52,471 nt of DNA from an uncultured Bacteroidales bacterium (GTDB lineage: Bacteria > Bacteroidota > Bacteroidia > Bacteroidales > UBA932), in the NCBI GenBank assembly GCA_900319485.1, contig ONOQ01000012.1, positions 1 through 52,471 on the forward strand, read 5' to 3'. Below the pieces are notes generated by a model that was not told the origin of the DNA, searched no databases, and was given only the letters and a program-made list of their open reading frames with translations. The translations under genes and the position numbers were made by a program. Numbering within the stretch: position 1 is the first letter of the stretch; every line of letters begins with the position of its first letter. Below, in pieces: positions 15,782 through 23,956 of this stretch.

Positions 15782-15834
15782 CGTCATTCCCGGCAATATT
15801 ATCTCCGTCATTCCCGGCTCCGACCGGGAATCTC
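15782..15834. repeat. REP-like palindrome (CGTCATTCCCGG family), one full and one half copy
   Basis: 15806-15834 is a 29-bp palindrome with arms ATTCCCGG and CCGGGAAT flanked by CGTC and CTC. 15782-15793 is a half copy ending in an AT-rich tail. Further copies are at 48164-48191 and, as an inverted pair, inside the GH31 gene at 44231-44284. This fills part of the 15745-15930 gap, whose remainder is the efp promoter. Confidence 0.8.
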
Positions 15835-15853
15835 TTTACAGACATAAAGAAAA

Positions 15854-15885
15854 TTTGCAGAAAAAACCACAAATTCTTAATTTTG
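15854..15885 (+). promoter_or_regulatory. efp promoter
   Basis: A -33 TTTG (15854-15857), 20-bp spacer and -7 TAATTTTG (15878-15885) match the Bacteroidetes sigma-ABfr consensus, leaving a 45-bp leader before the efp ATG. Confidence 0.65.
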
Positions 15886-15930
15886 TGAGATTTTTGGAAA
15901 TAACAATTAACTAAACATACCAGAATTTTT

Positions 15931-16500
15931 ATGGCAACTACTGCTGACCTTAAGAACGGAATGTACCTGATGTTCAACGGCAAACCCTGCGTTGTAGTGT
16001 ACTTCCAGCACGTAAAACCCGGTAAGGGCCCCGCATTCGTAAAGACCAAACTCCGTAACCTTGAGAACGGCCGCATCCTTGAGAACACCTTCACGGCAGG
16101 TGTGAAACTTGACACCATCTCCGTGGAGCGCCGCCCCTACCAGTTCCTCTACGATGACGGTGAGGCCTTCAACTTCATGCACGAGGAAACCTACGAGCAA
16201 ATCACCCTCCCTCATGACGTTGTAGAGAACGCAGACCTTATGAAGGAAGGACAGCGCGTGGAAATGATGTATATGACAGAGCCCGAGGAACGTTGCCTCA
16301 CCTGCGAACTTCCCACCTACGTAACCCTGGAGGTTACCTACAGTGAGCCCGCAGTGAAGGGTAACACCGCTTCCACCAGCGCCCTCAAGGAAGTCACCCT
16401 TGAAACCGGCGCCAAGATCATGGTCCCCCTGTTCATCGAAACCGGTGAAATCATCACCGTCAACACCACGGACCGCAGTTACGGCCAGAGGGTGAAATAA
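15931..16500 (+). CDS. efp: Translation elongation factor P
   Basis: This 189-residue protein has the three-barrel EF-P layout. The KOW-like N-terminal domain carries the tip loop HVKPGKGPAF with the modifiable lysine at K32; the OB domains follow with DDGEAFNFM and the C-terminal TGEIITVNTTDRSYGQRVK. EF-P binds stalled ribosomes and relieves pausing at polyproline. Length and motifs are normal for Bacteroidetes. It is a single-gene unit with its own promoter and a strong terminator. Confidence 0.97.
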   Translation: MATTADLKNGMYLMFNGKPCVVVYFQHVKPGKGPAFVKTKLRNLENGRILENTFTAGVKLDTISVERRPYQFLYDDGEAFNFMHEETYEQITLPHDVVENADLMKEGQRVEMMYMTEPEERCLTCELPTYVTLEVTYSEPAVKGNTASTSALKEVTLETGAKIMVPLFIETGEIITVNTTDRSYGQRVK

Positions 16501-16538
16501 TCCCCGTGGGGGTAAGTGCTTGATAATGAGCACAAAAC

Positions 16539-16576
16539 GCAATTAAGGGTGCACGAAAAAGTGCACCCTTAATTGC
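16539..16576. terminator. Bidirectional terminator between efp and the response regulator
   Basis: GCAATTAAGGGTGCAC (16539-16554) and GTGCACCCTTAATTGC (16561-16576) are a perfect 16-bp inverted repeat with a GAAAAA loop, between two convergent genes. It serves both. Confidence 0.85.
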
Positions 16577-16613
16577 ATAAAGCGCTATAAGTCAATCATT
16601 TACCTCCACGGGC

Positions 16614-17762
16614 TCACATTACATAATCCTGTACATCCTGTGCGCTGACCGGATTCCCGCCAAGGATAAGGAGGCGTTCAACCACATTCCTCAGTTCACG
16701 GATATTTCCCGGCCAGGGACGCTCCTTGAGCATCTTTATGGCATCCGGCTGGTATTCGCGCACCGGTTTCCCGCTTTCTGCGCAAATCTGCTCCGTGAAA
16801 TGCTTCACAAGGAGGGGAATGTCATCCTTCCGCTGGTCAAGGGCGGGAACTTTCAGCACAATGACGCTGAGCCTGTGATAGAGGTCTTCACGGAAATTAC
16901 CAGCGGCAATCTCCTCCTGGAGGTTCTTGTTGGTGGCGGCGATGACGCGTACGTCAACCGTGATTTCCTTGTCTCCGCCAACCGGGGTGAGTTTACGCTC
17001 CTGAAGGACGCGGAGAACCTTAGCCTGGGCGGCAAGGGACATATCCCCAATCTCGTCCAGGAAGATGGTGCCGCCATCGGCCTGCTCGAATTTTCCCTTA
17101 TGGTCCCTTATGGCCGATGTGAATGAGCCCTTCTTGTGGCCGAAGAGTTCGCTGTCAATCAGTTCCGAGGGAATGGCGGCGCAGTTCACCTCCACGAAAG
17201 GCATCATTGAACGCTCGCTGAGCTGGTAGATGCTCTGGGCCACCAGTTCCTTTCCGGAGCCGTTGGGGCCGGTGATAAGGACGCTGGCGCCGGTGGGGGC
17301 CACTTTCTGGATCATATCCCTCAGGTGCTCCACGGGCTCCGACTCTCCAACCATCTCACGGCCGTAGATCTTCTTCTTGAGGATCTTGGTCTGGGTTACA
17401 AGATTGGCTTTGTCCGTGGCGTTCTTGAGGGTAATCAGGATGCGGTTTATGTCCAGGGGCTTCTGGATGAAGTCAAAGGCGCCCTTCTTGATGCAGTCCA
17501 CGGCGGTGTCAATGTCGGCGTGGCCTGAAATCATAATGACGGGAGACTCTATGCCCTCCTCAATCATCTTCACAAGCATCTCGGTGCCATCCATAACGGG
17601 CATCTTGATGTCACAGAAAACGGCGTCGTATTTTTCCTTTGATGCCTTCTGGAGGCCCTCCTGGCCGTTTTCTGCTGTTTCCACCTGATAGGACTCCATC
17701 TCCAGGATTTCCTTCAGGGAGTAACGGATGGCGCGTTCGTCGTCTACAATCAGAACTTTCAT
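16614..17762 (-). CDS. NtrC-type response regulator without DNA-binding domain
   Basis: This 382-residue protein starts at MKVLIVDDER (ATG at 17762). The receiver domain (1-115) has phospho-acceptor D51 in FCDIKMP; the AAA+ domain (about 138-360) has Walker A GPNGSGKE (165-172), Walker B GTIFLDEIGD (231-240) and the arginine-finger region NFREDLYHRL. The sigma54-contact loop reads GSFTSA (212-217) rather than GAFTGA. It ends at residue 382 after VQDYVM, with no Fis-type helix-turn-helix. It probably pairs with the NtrY-like kinase at 19371-22874, also on the - strand but separated by cmk and ispH. Confidence 0.9.
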   Translation of the reverse strand: MKVLIVDDERAIRYSLKEILEMESYQVETAENGQEGLQKASKEKYDAVFCDIKMPVMDGTEMLVKMIEEGIESPVIMISGHADIDTAVDCIKKGAFDFIQKPLDINRILITLKNATDKANLVTQTKILKKKIYGREMVGESEPVEHLRDMIQKVAPTGASVLITGPNGSGKELVAQSIYQLSERSMMPFVEVNCAAIPSELIDSELFGHKKGSFTSAIRDHKGKFEQADGGTIFLDEIGDMSLAAQAKVLRVLQERKLTPVGGDKEITVDVRVIAATNKNLQEEIAAGNFREDLYHRLSVIVLKVPALDQRKDDIPLLVKHFTEQICAESGKPVREYQPDAIKMLKERPWPGNIRELRNVVERLLILGGNPVSAQDVQDYVM

Positions 17763-17831
17763 TACGTATCTATTTTTATGCAAATATCGTAAAAATATTC
17801 TATTTTTGTATTCCGTACCAATACTAATGCT

Positions 17832-18545
17832 ATGACTATCCCAGACATCACCATTGCCGTAGACGGTTACTCATCAACCGGTAAGAGCACATTCGCAAAG
17901 TTGGTTGCCAAGGAATTCGGCTTCCTGTATCTTGACAGCGGCGCCATGTACCGCGGCGTAACCCTGTTCGCTATGGAAAATGGTATGGCCCCGGAAGGAA
18001 AGATAGATGAGGACGCCCTTCAGAAGGCCCTCCCCGGCCTGGACCTTCACTTCCAAAGAGAGGATGACAAGACGCTCCTTTATAGTGGCCCCCGCTGCAT
18101 AGAGTCCCTCATCCGCACCCTGGAAGTAAGCGCCCTCGTGAGCCCCGTAAGCGCCATCCCCTTCGTGCGCTCCTGGGTGGATGACCACCTCCACGCTTTC
18201 TCTGAAGGCGGCAGGGTGATAATGGACGGCAGGGATATCGGCACCACCGTATTCCCCAATGCGGAGGTAAAGATCTTTATGACCGCAGAGCCCGCCGTAC
18301 GCGCCCAGCGCCGTTATGACGAACTTGTGGCAAAGGGGGAGAGCCCAAGCCTTGAGGATGTTATGAAAAACCTTCAGGAGAGGGACTACATAGATTCCCA
18401 CCGGGAAACGTCACCTTTAAGGCAGGCCCAGGACGCCTTTGTTCTTGACAACACCCATATGACCCTCCACGAGGAACTGGTGTGGATGCTTGGTCTCCTT
18501 CAGGGCCGTTTCACCCTTCTGGAAACTCCCGGAATCACGTGGTAA
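17832..18545 (+). CDS. cmk: (d)CMP kinase
   Basis: This 237-residue kinase phosphorylates CMP and dCMP with ATP in nucleotide salvage. It has the P-loop GYSSTGKST (residues 12-20), the CMP-binding LDSGAMYRGVT, GRDIGTTVFPNAEVK and the LID segment RRYDEL. Length is normal. The last bases overlap the GTG start of ispH (18539), so the two are co-translated; this cmk-ispH order is common in Bacteroidetes. Confidence 0.95.
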   Translation: MTIPDITIAVDGYSSTGKSTFAKLVAKEFGFLYLDSGAMYRGVTLFAMENGMAPEGKIDEDALQKALPGLDLHFQREDDKTLLYSGPRCIESLIRTLEVSALVSPVSAIPFVRSWVDDHLHAFSEGGRVIMDGRDIGTTVFPNAEVKIFMTAEPAVRAQRRYDELVAKGESPSLEDVMKNLQERDYIDSHRETSPLRQAQDAFVLDNTHMTLHEELVWMLGLLQGRFTLLETPGITW

Positions 18546-19396
18546 AGGTAGAGATAGACCCCGGCTCCGGCTTCTGCGGCGGAGTTATCCGCGCCATCAC
18601 AAGCGCGGAGGAATACCTCCGTGGCGGCGGAACCCTCTATTCCCTTGGCGCCATAGTCCATAATGAGGCGGAACTTTCACGTCTCCGTGAAAAAGGCCTT
18701 GTCACCGTAAATTCCCTGTCCGAAGTTCCTGACGGCGGCACCGTTCTCATACGCGCCCACGGAGAACCTCCCTACACATATGAGGAGGCCCGGGAACGCG
18801 GGCTGTCCGTCATTGACTGCTCCTGCCCCGTGGTACTTAAACTCCAGGAGCGCATCCGTAACGCCACCGGCCAGGTCATAATCTTCGGCCGGGTTGGTCA
18901 CGCGGAGGTCCTCGGGCTTATCGGCCAGGTGGGCGGAAACGCCCTTGTGGTGGAAAACGCAGAAATGCTTTCCACCGCCCTCAAGAAGGGAAAGATAGAC
19001 CTTAAAAAGCCAGTTGTGATCTTCTCCCAGACCACCAAGAGTCCCACCGAGTATGAGGAAATCTGTGAGATGCTCCGCGCCGCCGGGGCCAATCTCACCG
19101 TCAACAACACCATATGCGCCCAGGTTGCCGGCCGCCACGAGAAACTGGCCCGCTTTGCCGCCTCTCACGACGTAATCCTCTTTGTTGCCGGACGCTCCTC
19201 CTCAAACGGGAAAGTCCTCAGCGACCTATGCCGCAGCGTAAACCCCGCCACCTATGTAATTGGCTCGGAAAAGGAAATAGATTTCTCCTGGATTAAGGAC
19301 TGGCAGAGCGTTGGCATATGCGGCGCCACCTCCACCCCCAAGTGGCTGCTTGAAAAAGTGGCCGGAGCCGTCAGTTCTTGGGGTATTTCACGGTAA
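18539..19396 (+). CDS. ispH: 4-hydroxy-3-methylbut-2-enyl diphosphate reductase
   Basis: This 285-residue enzyme of the non-mevalonate isoprenoid pathway reduces HMBPP to IPP and DMAPP using a [4Fe-4S] cluster. The start is the GTG at 18539 giving MVKVEIDPGSGFCGGV; the ATG at 18482 lies inside cmk and would add unrelated residues. The three cluster cysteines are in GFCGGV, DCSCPV and NTICAQ, and the substrate residues in IVHNEAEL, RAHGEPP, GHAEVLG, SQTTKS and SSSNGK are all kept. The 3' end overlaps the convergent kinase gene by 26 bp, so there is no room for a terminator. Confidence 0.95.
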   Translation: MVKVEIDPGSGFCGGVIRAITSAEEYLRGGGTLYSLGAIVHNEAELSRLREKGLVTVNSLSEVPDGGTVLIRAHGEPPYTYEEARERGLSVIDCSCPVVLKLQERIRNATGQVIIFGRVGHAEVLGLIGQVGGNALVVENAEMLSTALKKGKIDLKKPVVIFSQTTKSPTEYEEICEMLRAAGANLTVNNTICAQVAGRHEKLARFAASHDVILFVAGRSSSNGKVLSDLCRSVNPATYVIGSEKEIDFSWIKDWQSVGICGATSTPKWLLEKVAGAVSSWGISR

Positions 19397-22300
19397 AGCA
19401 GGCGCCTCCAAGCGCAAATGAACGGCTGTAGGAGATGCTGCCCCCGGCGTGCTCCACAATCTTTGTGCATATGGCAAGGCCAAGGCCGCTGCCGCTTTCC
19501 TTGGTGGTGAAATTGGCTACAAAAATATGCTCCTGGTCTTTTTCGGCAACACCCGGGCCGTTGTCTTCCACAACTATCTCGTAGAATCCGTCTTCGGAGG
19601 AATTCCTCAGTGAGATGAGGATCCGTCTAGGCCCTTCCAGACTCTCCACGGCCTGGATTGCGTTTGTTATGAGGTTCACAATGGCGCGCGTCAGTTGAGG
19701 GCGCTGGACGGAAGCCATAGCGCCGGAAAGGCCGTAGTATTCAAACTGGATGTCGTCGCGGGAATCGAAGAGTTCCACCTCCTTTCTCACCAGGGCGTCA
19801 AGGTCCAGCCTCTCAAATGACTGGTCATACATCTTGGCAAAGGTGGAGAGTTGGTTTGCGGAACTGGACAGGAGGTCCACGTGATATATAACGGTATGGG
19901 AGACCTCGTCAAATTTATCCTTCCAGGCGGGATTGCCCTTACCCTTCATCAGGCTCAGCATCTGGAGTTGCAGTTTGATGGGGGTGAGGGTGTTCTGGAC
20001 GTCGTGCGCCACGCGGCGTGCCATATCCGTCCAGGCCTTGTCCCTTTCCACCTGCGCCAGGCGGCGGGAACTCTCCCCAAGCGCTTTCACCATACGGTTG
20101 TATGCGTCCACAAGCGGGGTAAGTTCGTCGTCCTGATTGTAGATGAGCGGCTCCAGGTGTTCAACATCCGTCACCGTCATCTTCCGGCTCATCTCCGTCA
20201 GCGGCCGGAACAGCCTTGACACCACCATAAACGTGATGAGCCGGGCCGCAAGGAGCAGCAGCAGGAAGATGGTGATGATTGTGGCGACGTGCAGCACCGC
20301 CTCCGTCTCAAAGTTGTGCGTAAGGTCCGTGAACGGGGCCGATGCAATCCCTATCATAGTGCCGCTGCTGTTGAAAAGCGGCACGTAGAGGGCGTAGAAG
20401 CGCCTCCGGCCCACTTTCTCCGGGTGGAGGTAGAAGCGGCTGTGGCCATAGATGATATGGCTATAGGCCGATGGCTCCAGCCTGTTCCCAAGGATCATCC
20501 GGTCATACACCTCCGGCGTTGTGCTCATCACCTCGCTGCCGGCGGTGTCGAAGATGGTTATGTCGCAGCGGAGGTTGTTCCCAACTCCCTCCACCGCCGC
20601 CACGGCCTGAGGCGTGCCGATGTCGGCCGGGGTGGAAACCATCCTCAGGCGCTCCTGCAGCATAGCCTGGAGCGTATTGATGCGGGATGTCATCACGCCC
20701 ACCATATCGGCATTGTTCCTCTTGTAGACGAACCATACGCTGAACACGGCCATTGCCACCAGCGTTATGATGAGGGAAATATACACCACAAGGCTTATCC
20801 TGGTCTGGAAGTAACTGCGGCTTCCCGTGCGGCGGCGCCTTCTTGAGAGCGCGGTTTCAAGGAAGAAGGCCGCAAGGGTAAGGAGGAAGCCCTCCACAAT
20901 GTAGTACAGCCATTCCGTGCTCTGGCGGGCAAGGATGATCACTTCTCCGTCCGAGACTTCACGGGCGAAAAGATCCCAGCCTTCTATTCGGATGTGGCTG
21001 TAGGGGTGGTCTCCGGCCATTTCCTTTATCTTTCCGGAATACAGGGTGGGGAAGGGATAGGCGCCCTTGTACTGCAGCAGGCGGCCGTCCACGTACTTTG
21101 CCCAGGAATACACCGGAGGAAGGCTCACGCGGCCGGGGTCCTGTATGCCAAGGAGGCTGAGGTAGCCGCGGTCTTCCCTGTTGTGCTTGGATTCAACCGT
21201 CAAGAATATGGACGATGGACCGTATTCCGAATAATAGGTGAAGAGACCGGTGTAGGCCGTACGTCCGTTGCCTATTGAACTGTAGAAGAAGTGGGAGTTC
21301 TCCCCAAGCCGCACGCCGCCTCGTATCCTTTCCAGGAACAGGGGATGCGACCCCGGGCCGGCGGGGCCGGGCTTCACCACGGAGATGTCGTAATCCTGGG
21401 CAATCCTTACCATATAGGCGCTTGTGAGCCTGCCACGGAGGATGTCATTGCCCCCGTCAAGCGCCGCCAGGGCGCCTATCATAGGGTCGTCGGCAATGGC
21501 TCCTTCCACGGCGCGGAGTTGGATTTCCAGGGCTACGTCGCGGTCCATCGCAAGGCGGTTGGCCCACACGTCCACGCGGCGCTGCTCTTTCCTGAAACCC
21601 AATATGGCCGATGTTGTCACGAAATATACCCCCAGCACCACGCAGAACGCCATCCTGCCCCACAGGGAGAACATATCGTAGCGGAGGTCGGATAAGTTCC
21701 TGGCCAAGGGCGAGAGTATCTGAAGGAGCATGGGGATTGCCAGCGACAGCGCCAGGAAACTGGCATAGACAAGCCCCGTGAACGGACTAATCAGCGTCAC
21801 CTTATACAGTTCCAGATTAATGCTGGAGTTCTCAAGGATGCTGCAGAAACTGACGTGAATGTATAGGGCGACGCCCAGGACGGCCGCAAGCAAAACCGCC
21901 GCCAGAATGCCCTGGACGGCCTTTGAGGAGCGCCGGAGCACTCCTTTCAGGAAGGTCCAGCGCACCACGAACAGGTCCAGGACCAGTATGTCAATTGCAA
22001 GGTTTACTATGATTACGGCGCCAAGGCTGTAGAAGAACGGGCCGTCGGCGTAAAGCAGCGGTGAGAATATCTGGGACACCTGGTCCAGTTGCCGTCCGTA
22101 CAGGAACATCCAGATGAAGATGCCGGTCTGGATGGCAACCGTGCCGATAAGGCACAGCGGGGTGGGCCGGGCGCTGAGGAACAGGATGAGGCCGCCCATC
22201 AGCAGGATAAGGCTTACCCAGATAAAGGCTGAATGCCTTCTGGCGTATCCCTGGAAGGTGTCCGAAGTGAGTTTGAAAAGCGGAACTCCGTTCACGGAAA

Positions 22301-22874
22301 CAACGGCGCCTGAACTTGAGGACAGCGGGCTAACGCCGTAGTGGTTGTCCTTCCTCAGGCGCGGATTCACGCCCGTAAGGGATCCGGGCATCAACTGGTT
22401 CACAATCTCAAGGCCGGCAATCACCTTGCAGCCGTCTCCTTCAACCGCTTTCTCAAGGTACCATTTGGGGCCGTGGTTAACGAAGGAGAGTTCCGGAGTT
22501 GCATCGGCAAGGGGGGATGTGACGTTGCTTCGGGCATCGGAGAGACGGGAGCCCATCTGGCGCACGCGGATGTCGTCGTTGCGGATGGGGAACTGCCCGG
22601 CCCAGCTCTGGAGGGTGTCGCCGACGTAGCGGTACACAACCATATCGGCCGGAAGCCCCTTCAGTTCCATCCAGGTTCCGAGGTCCTGGTTAAGGGCCTT
22701 GTCAATGTACCTGTCCAGAAGTTTTACGCGGGCGCTTGTCTTTTTGCCGAAGTCCGCCGCCGCAGCCTCGGGGTCCTCGCTTCCCGTTGTGAGGAGGGAC
22801 GCCGCAAAAATTATGGCCGATGCAGCCATAACAACTATTGCAACGCTTTGCCGTATGAGACGGGACTTATTCAT
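19371..22874 (-). CDS. NtrY-like multi-pass sensor histidine kinase
   Basis: This 1167-residue kinase is unusually large. The first helix (about 10-29) is followed by an extracytoplasmic loop of about 180 residues, a cluster of about six membrane helices (213-425), a second outside region, and more helices near 655, 690 and 870 leading to a HAMP-like linker. The H-box reads ARRVAHDVQNTLTP with H957; the N-box is NLITNAIQAVE (N1071), then DNGPGV and GSGLGLAI. HDVQN replaces the usual HExxN. The probable partner is the response regulator at 16614-17762. The start overlaps the rlmH stop by 8 bp. Confidence 0.88.
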   Translation of the reverse strand: MNKSRLIRQSVAIVVMAASAIIFAASLLTTGSEDPEAAAADFGKKTSARVKLLDRYIDKALNQDLGTWMELKGLPADMVVYRYVGDTLQSWAGQFPIRNDDIRVRQMGSRLSDARSNVTSPLADATPELSFVNHGPKWYLEKAVEGDGCKVIAGLEIVNQLMPGSLTGVNPRLRKDNHYGVSPLSSSSGAVVSVNGVPLFKLTSDTFQGYARRHSAFIWVSLILLMGGLILFLSARPTPLCLIGTVAIQTGIFIWMFLYGRQLDQVSQIFSPLLYADGPFFYSLGAVIIVNLAIDILVLDLFVVRWTFLKGVLRRSSKAVQGILAAVLLAAVLGVALYIHVSFCSILENSSINLELYKVTLISPFTGLVYASFLALSLAIPMLLQILSPLARNLSDLRYDMFSLWGRMAFCVVLGVYFVTTSAILGFRKEQRRVDVWANRLAMDRDVALEIQLRAVEGAIADDPMIGALAALDGGNDILRGRLTSAYMVRIAQDYDISVVKPGPAGPGSHPLFLERIRGGVRLGENSHFFYSSIGNGRTAYTGLFTYYSEYGPSSIFLTVESKHNREDRGYLSLLGIQDPGRVSLPPVYSWAKYVDGRLLQYKGAYPFPTLYSGKIKEMAGDHPYSHIRIEGWDLFAREVSDGEVIILARQSTEWLYYIVEGFLLTLAAFFLETALSRRRRRTGSRSYFQTRISLVVYISLIITLVAMAVFSVWFVYKRNNADMVGVMTSRINTLQAMLQERLRMVSTPADIGTPQAVAAVEGVGNNLRCDITIFDTAGSEVMSTTPEVYDRMILGNRLEPSAYSHIIYGHSRFYLHPEKVGRRRFYALYVPLFNSSGTMIGIASAPFTDLTHNFETEAVLHVATIITIFLLLLLAARLITFMVVSRLFRPLTEMSRKMTVTDVEHLEPLIYNQDDELTPLVDAYNRMVKALGESSRRLAQVERDKAWTDMARRVAHDVQNTLTPIKLQLQMLSLMKGKGNPAWKDKFDEVSHTVIYHVDLLSSSANQLSTFAKMYDQSFERLDLDALVRKEVELFDSRDDIQFEYYGLSGAMASVQRPQLTRAIVNLITNAIQAVESLEGPRRILISLRNSSEDGFYEIVVEDNGPGVAEKDQEHIFVANFTTKESGSGLGLAICTKIVEHAGGSISYSRSFALGGACFTVKYPKN

Positions 22875-23340
22875 TGTGATAGGGCTCTCCTTTCAGGATT
22901 GTAAATGCCCGGTACAGCTGCTCTGCAAAAACTGTGCGCACCATCTGATGGGTGAATGTCATTTTTGAAAGGGCCATCTTGGCGCGCGCCCTGGCGTGAA
23001 CCTCCGGAGAAAAACCGTATGCTCCGCCAACGGCAAAAACCAGGTTCCTGGTGCCCTGGAGCATGTATTTTTCAAGCATACCGGCAAATTCCGTGGAGCG
23101 GTACTCCACGCCGTGCTCGTCCAGAAGGATGAGGGTATCGGCCGGGGCAAGATGCTTGAGGATCAGTTCCCCCTCCTTTTCCTTCACCTGGTCACGGCTC
23201 AGGGACTGCGCCTTTTTCAGTTCCGGGATCTCCGTCACCTTGAACGGCACATAGTGCTGAAGCCTTGACACATACACGTCCAGGCCCTCTTTCACCCATT
23301 TAACGTCCGTTTTCCCTACGGTGAGGAGTTCAATGTTCAT
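22867..23340 (-). CDS. rlmH: 23S rRNA (pseudouridine1915-N3)-methyltransferase RlmH
   Basis: This 157-residue SPOUT methyltransferase has the knot-forming motifs LILLDEHGVEYRSTEFA, FAVGGAYGFSPEV and the C-terminal MTFTHQMVRTVFAEQLYRAF ending LKGEPYHNE, which are diagnostic. It methylates helix 69 of 23S rRNA. Length is normal. A TACATTTG box lies only 5 bp upstream of the ATG, suggesting a nearly leaderless mRNA. The kinase gene follows with 8-bp overlap. Confidence 0.95.
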   Translation of the reverse strand: MNIELLTVGKTDVKWVKEGLDVYVSRLQHYVPFKVTEIPELKKAQSLSRDQVKEKEGELILKHLAPADTLILLDEHGVEYRSTEFAGMLEKYMLQGTRNLVFAVGGAYGFSPEVHARARAKMALSKMTFTHQMVRTVFAEQLYRAFTILKGEPYHNE

Positions 23341-23344
23341 AACG

Positions 23345-23352
23345 CAAATGTA
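23345..23352 (-). promoter_or_regulatory. -7 box (TACATTTG) for rlmH
   Basis: Read leftward, TACATTTG matches TAnnTTTG and ends 4 bp before the rlmH start codon, so the mRNA would be nearly leaderless. Confidence 0.4.
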
Positions 23353-23389
23353 ACATTTCGGCTTGATATTTGCAAGAAATCTCCCCGGA

Positions 23390-23845
23390 ATGAAAAAGCA
23401 AGCAAAGATTGTATTATCGGCGGCAATGCTCCTCCTCTCAGGTGGGGCCGCTATGGCGCAGACGCCAGTGACGCCCGTGAAGGCCTACAAACCGGCCGCT
23501 TCTCCGGAAGGGGAATTCTCCGTATTCTCATCAATCACCAAATACCTTGCAGCCGGAGACGTGGCCTCCCTCTCCAGTTGGTTCGCGGACAATCTGGACC
23601 TCACCGTAATCTCTTCGTCCCGCAACTGCTCCAAGGCCCAGGCCCGTCAGATCCTCCGCAATTTCTTCGGTACCTACACCCCGCGCTCATTCGAGGTAAC
23701 CCACAGGGCTTCGGAAGCCAACAAGAAATATCTCATCGGCATCCTCAACGCCGGCGGTGAAAACTTCCAGGTCACCATCTACGCCACCTCTTCAGGCGGT
23801 GACACCTACAAGATCCAGCAACTGGGCATCGCCCGCTCCTACTGA
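23390..23845 (+). CDS. DUF4783-like exported protein
   Basis: This 151-residue protein starts at MKKQAKIVLSAAMLLL (ATG 23390) with a signal peptide cleaved after AMAQ. The mature part is an NTF2-like fold as in the Bacteroidetes DUF4783 family: FSSITKYLAAGDVASLSSWF, then ARQILRNFFGTYTPRSFEVTHR and a YLIGILNAGGENFQVTIY strand pair. The family has no known function; it is probably periplasmic. It is divergent from rlmH and comes just before the PUL regulator. Confidence 0.8.
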   Translation: MKKQAKIVLSAAMLLLSGGAAMAQTPVTPVKAYKPAASPEGEFSVFSSITKYLAAGDVASLSSWFADNLDLTVISSSRNCSKAQARQILRNFFGTYTPRSFEVTHRASEANKKYLIGILNAGGENFQVTIYATSSGGDTYKIQQLGIARSY

Positions 23846-23860
23846 CAAAAGCGCTTATGT

Positions 23861-23880
23861 GATTACAAATCACTGTAATC
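23861..23880. promoter_or_regulatory. Inverted repeat GATTACA-6-TGTAATC upstream of the PUL regulator
   Basis: The arms are exact and lie between the DUF4783 stop and the -7 box at 23924. It may be an operator for the AraC gene or a weak terminator; no T run follows. Confidence 0.4.
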
Positions 23881-23923
23881 CGTATTTGTCCTGAAAAATG
23901 TTTAAAAAGTATCAAAAATTGTT

Positions 23924-23931
23924 TACCTTTG
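23924..23931 (+). promoter_or_regulatory. -7 box (TACCTTTG) for the PUL AraC regulator
   Basis: TACCTTTG lies 25 bp upstream of the ATG at 23957. The region around 23900 is T-rich (TTTA) but has no perfect -33 TTTG. Confidence 0.55.
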
Positions 23932-23956
23932 TGGAAAGTAGACAAATAATCAGGAT

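Noticed and set aside
19371-22874. Several antisense frames of 90-190 codons along the kinase, and similar ones along AsmA and the PUL
   Set aside because: They follow the codon bias of the real gene on the other strand and contain no known motif.
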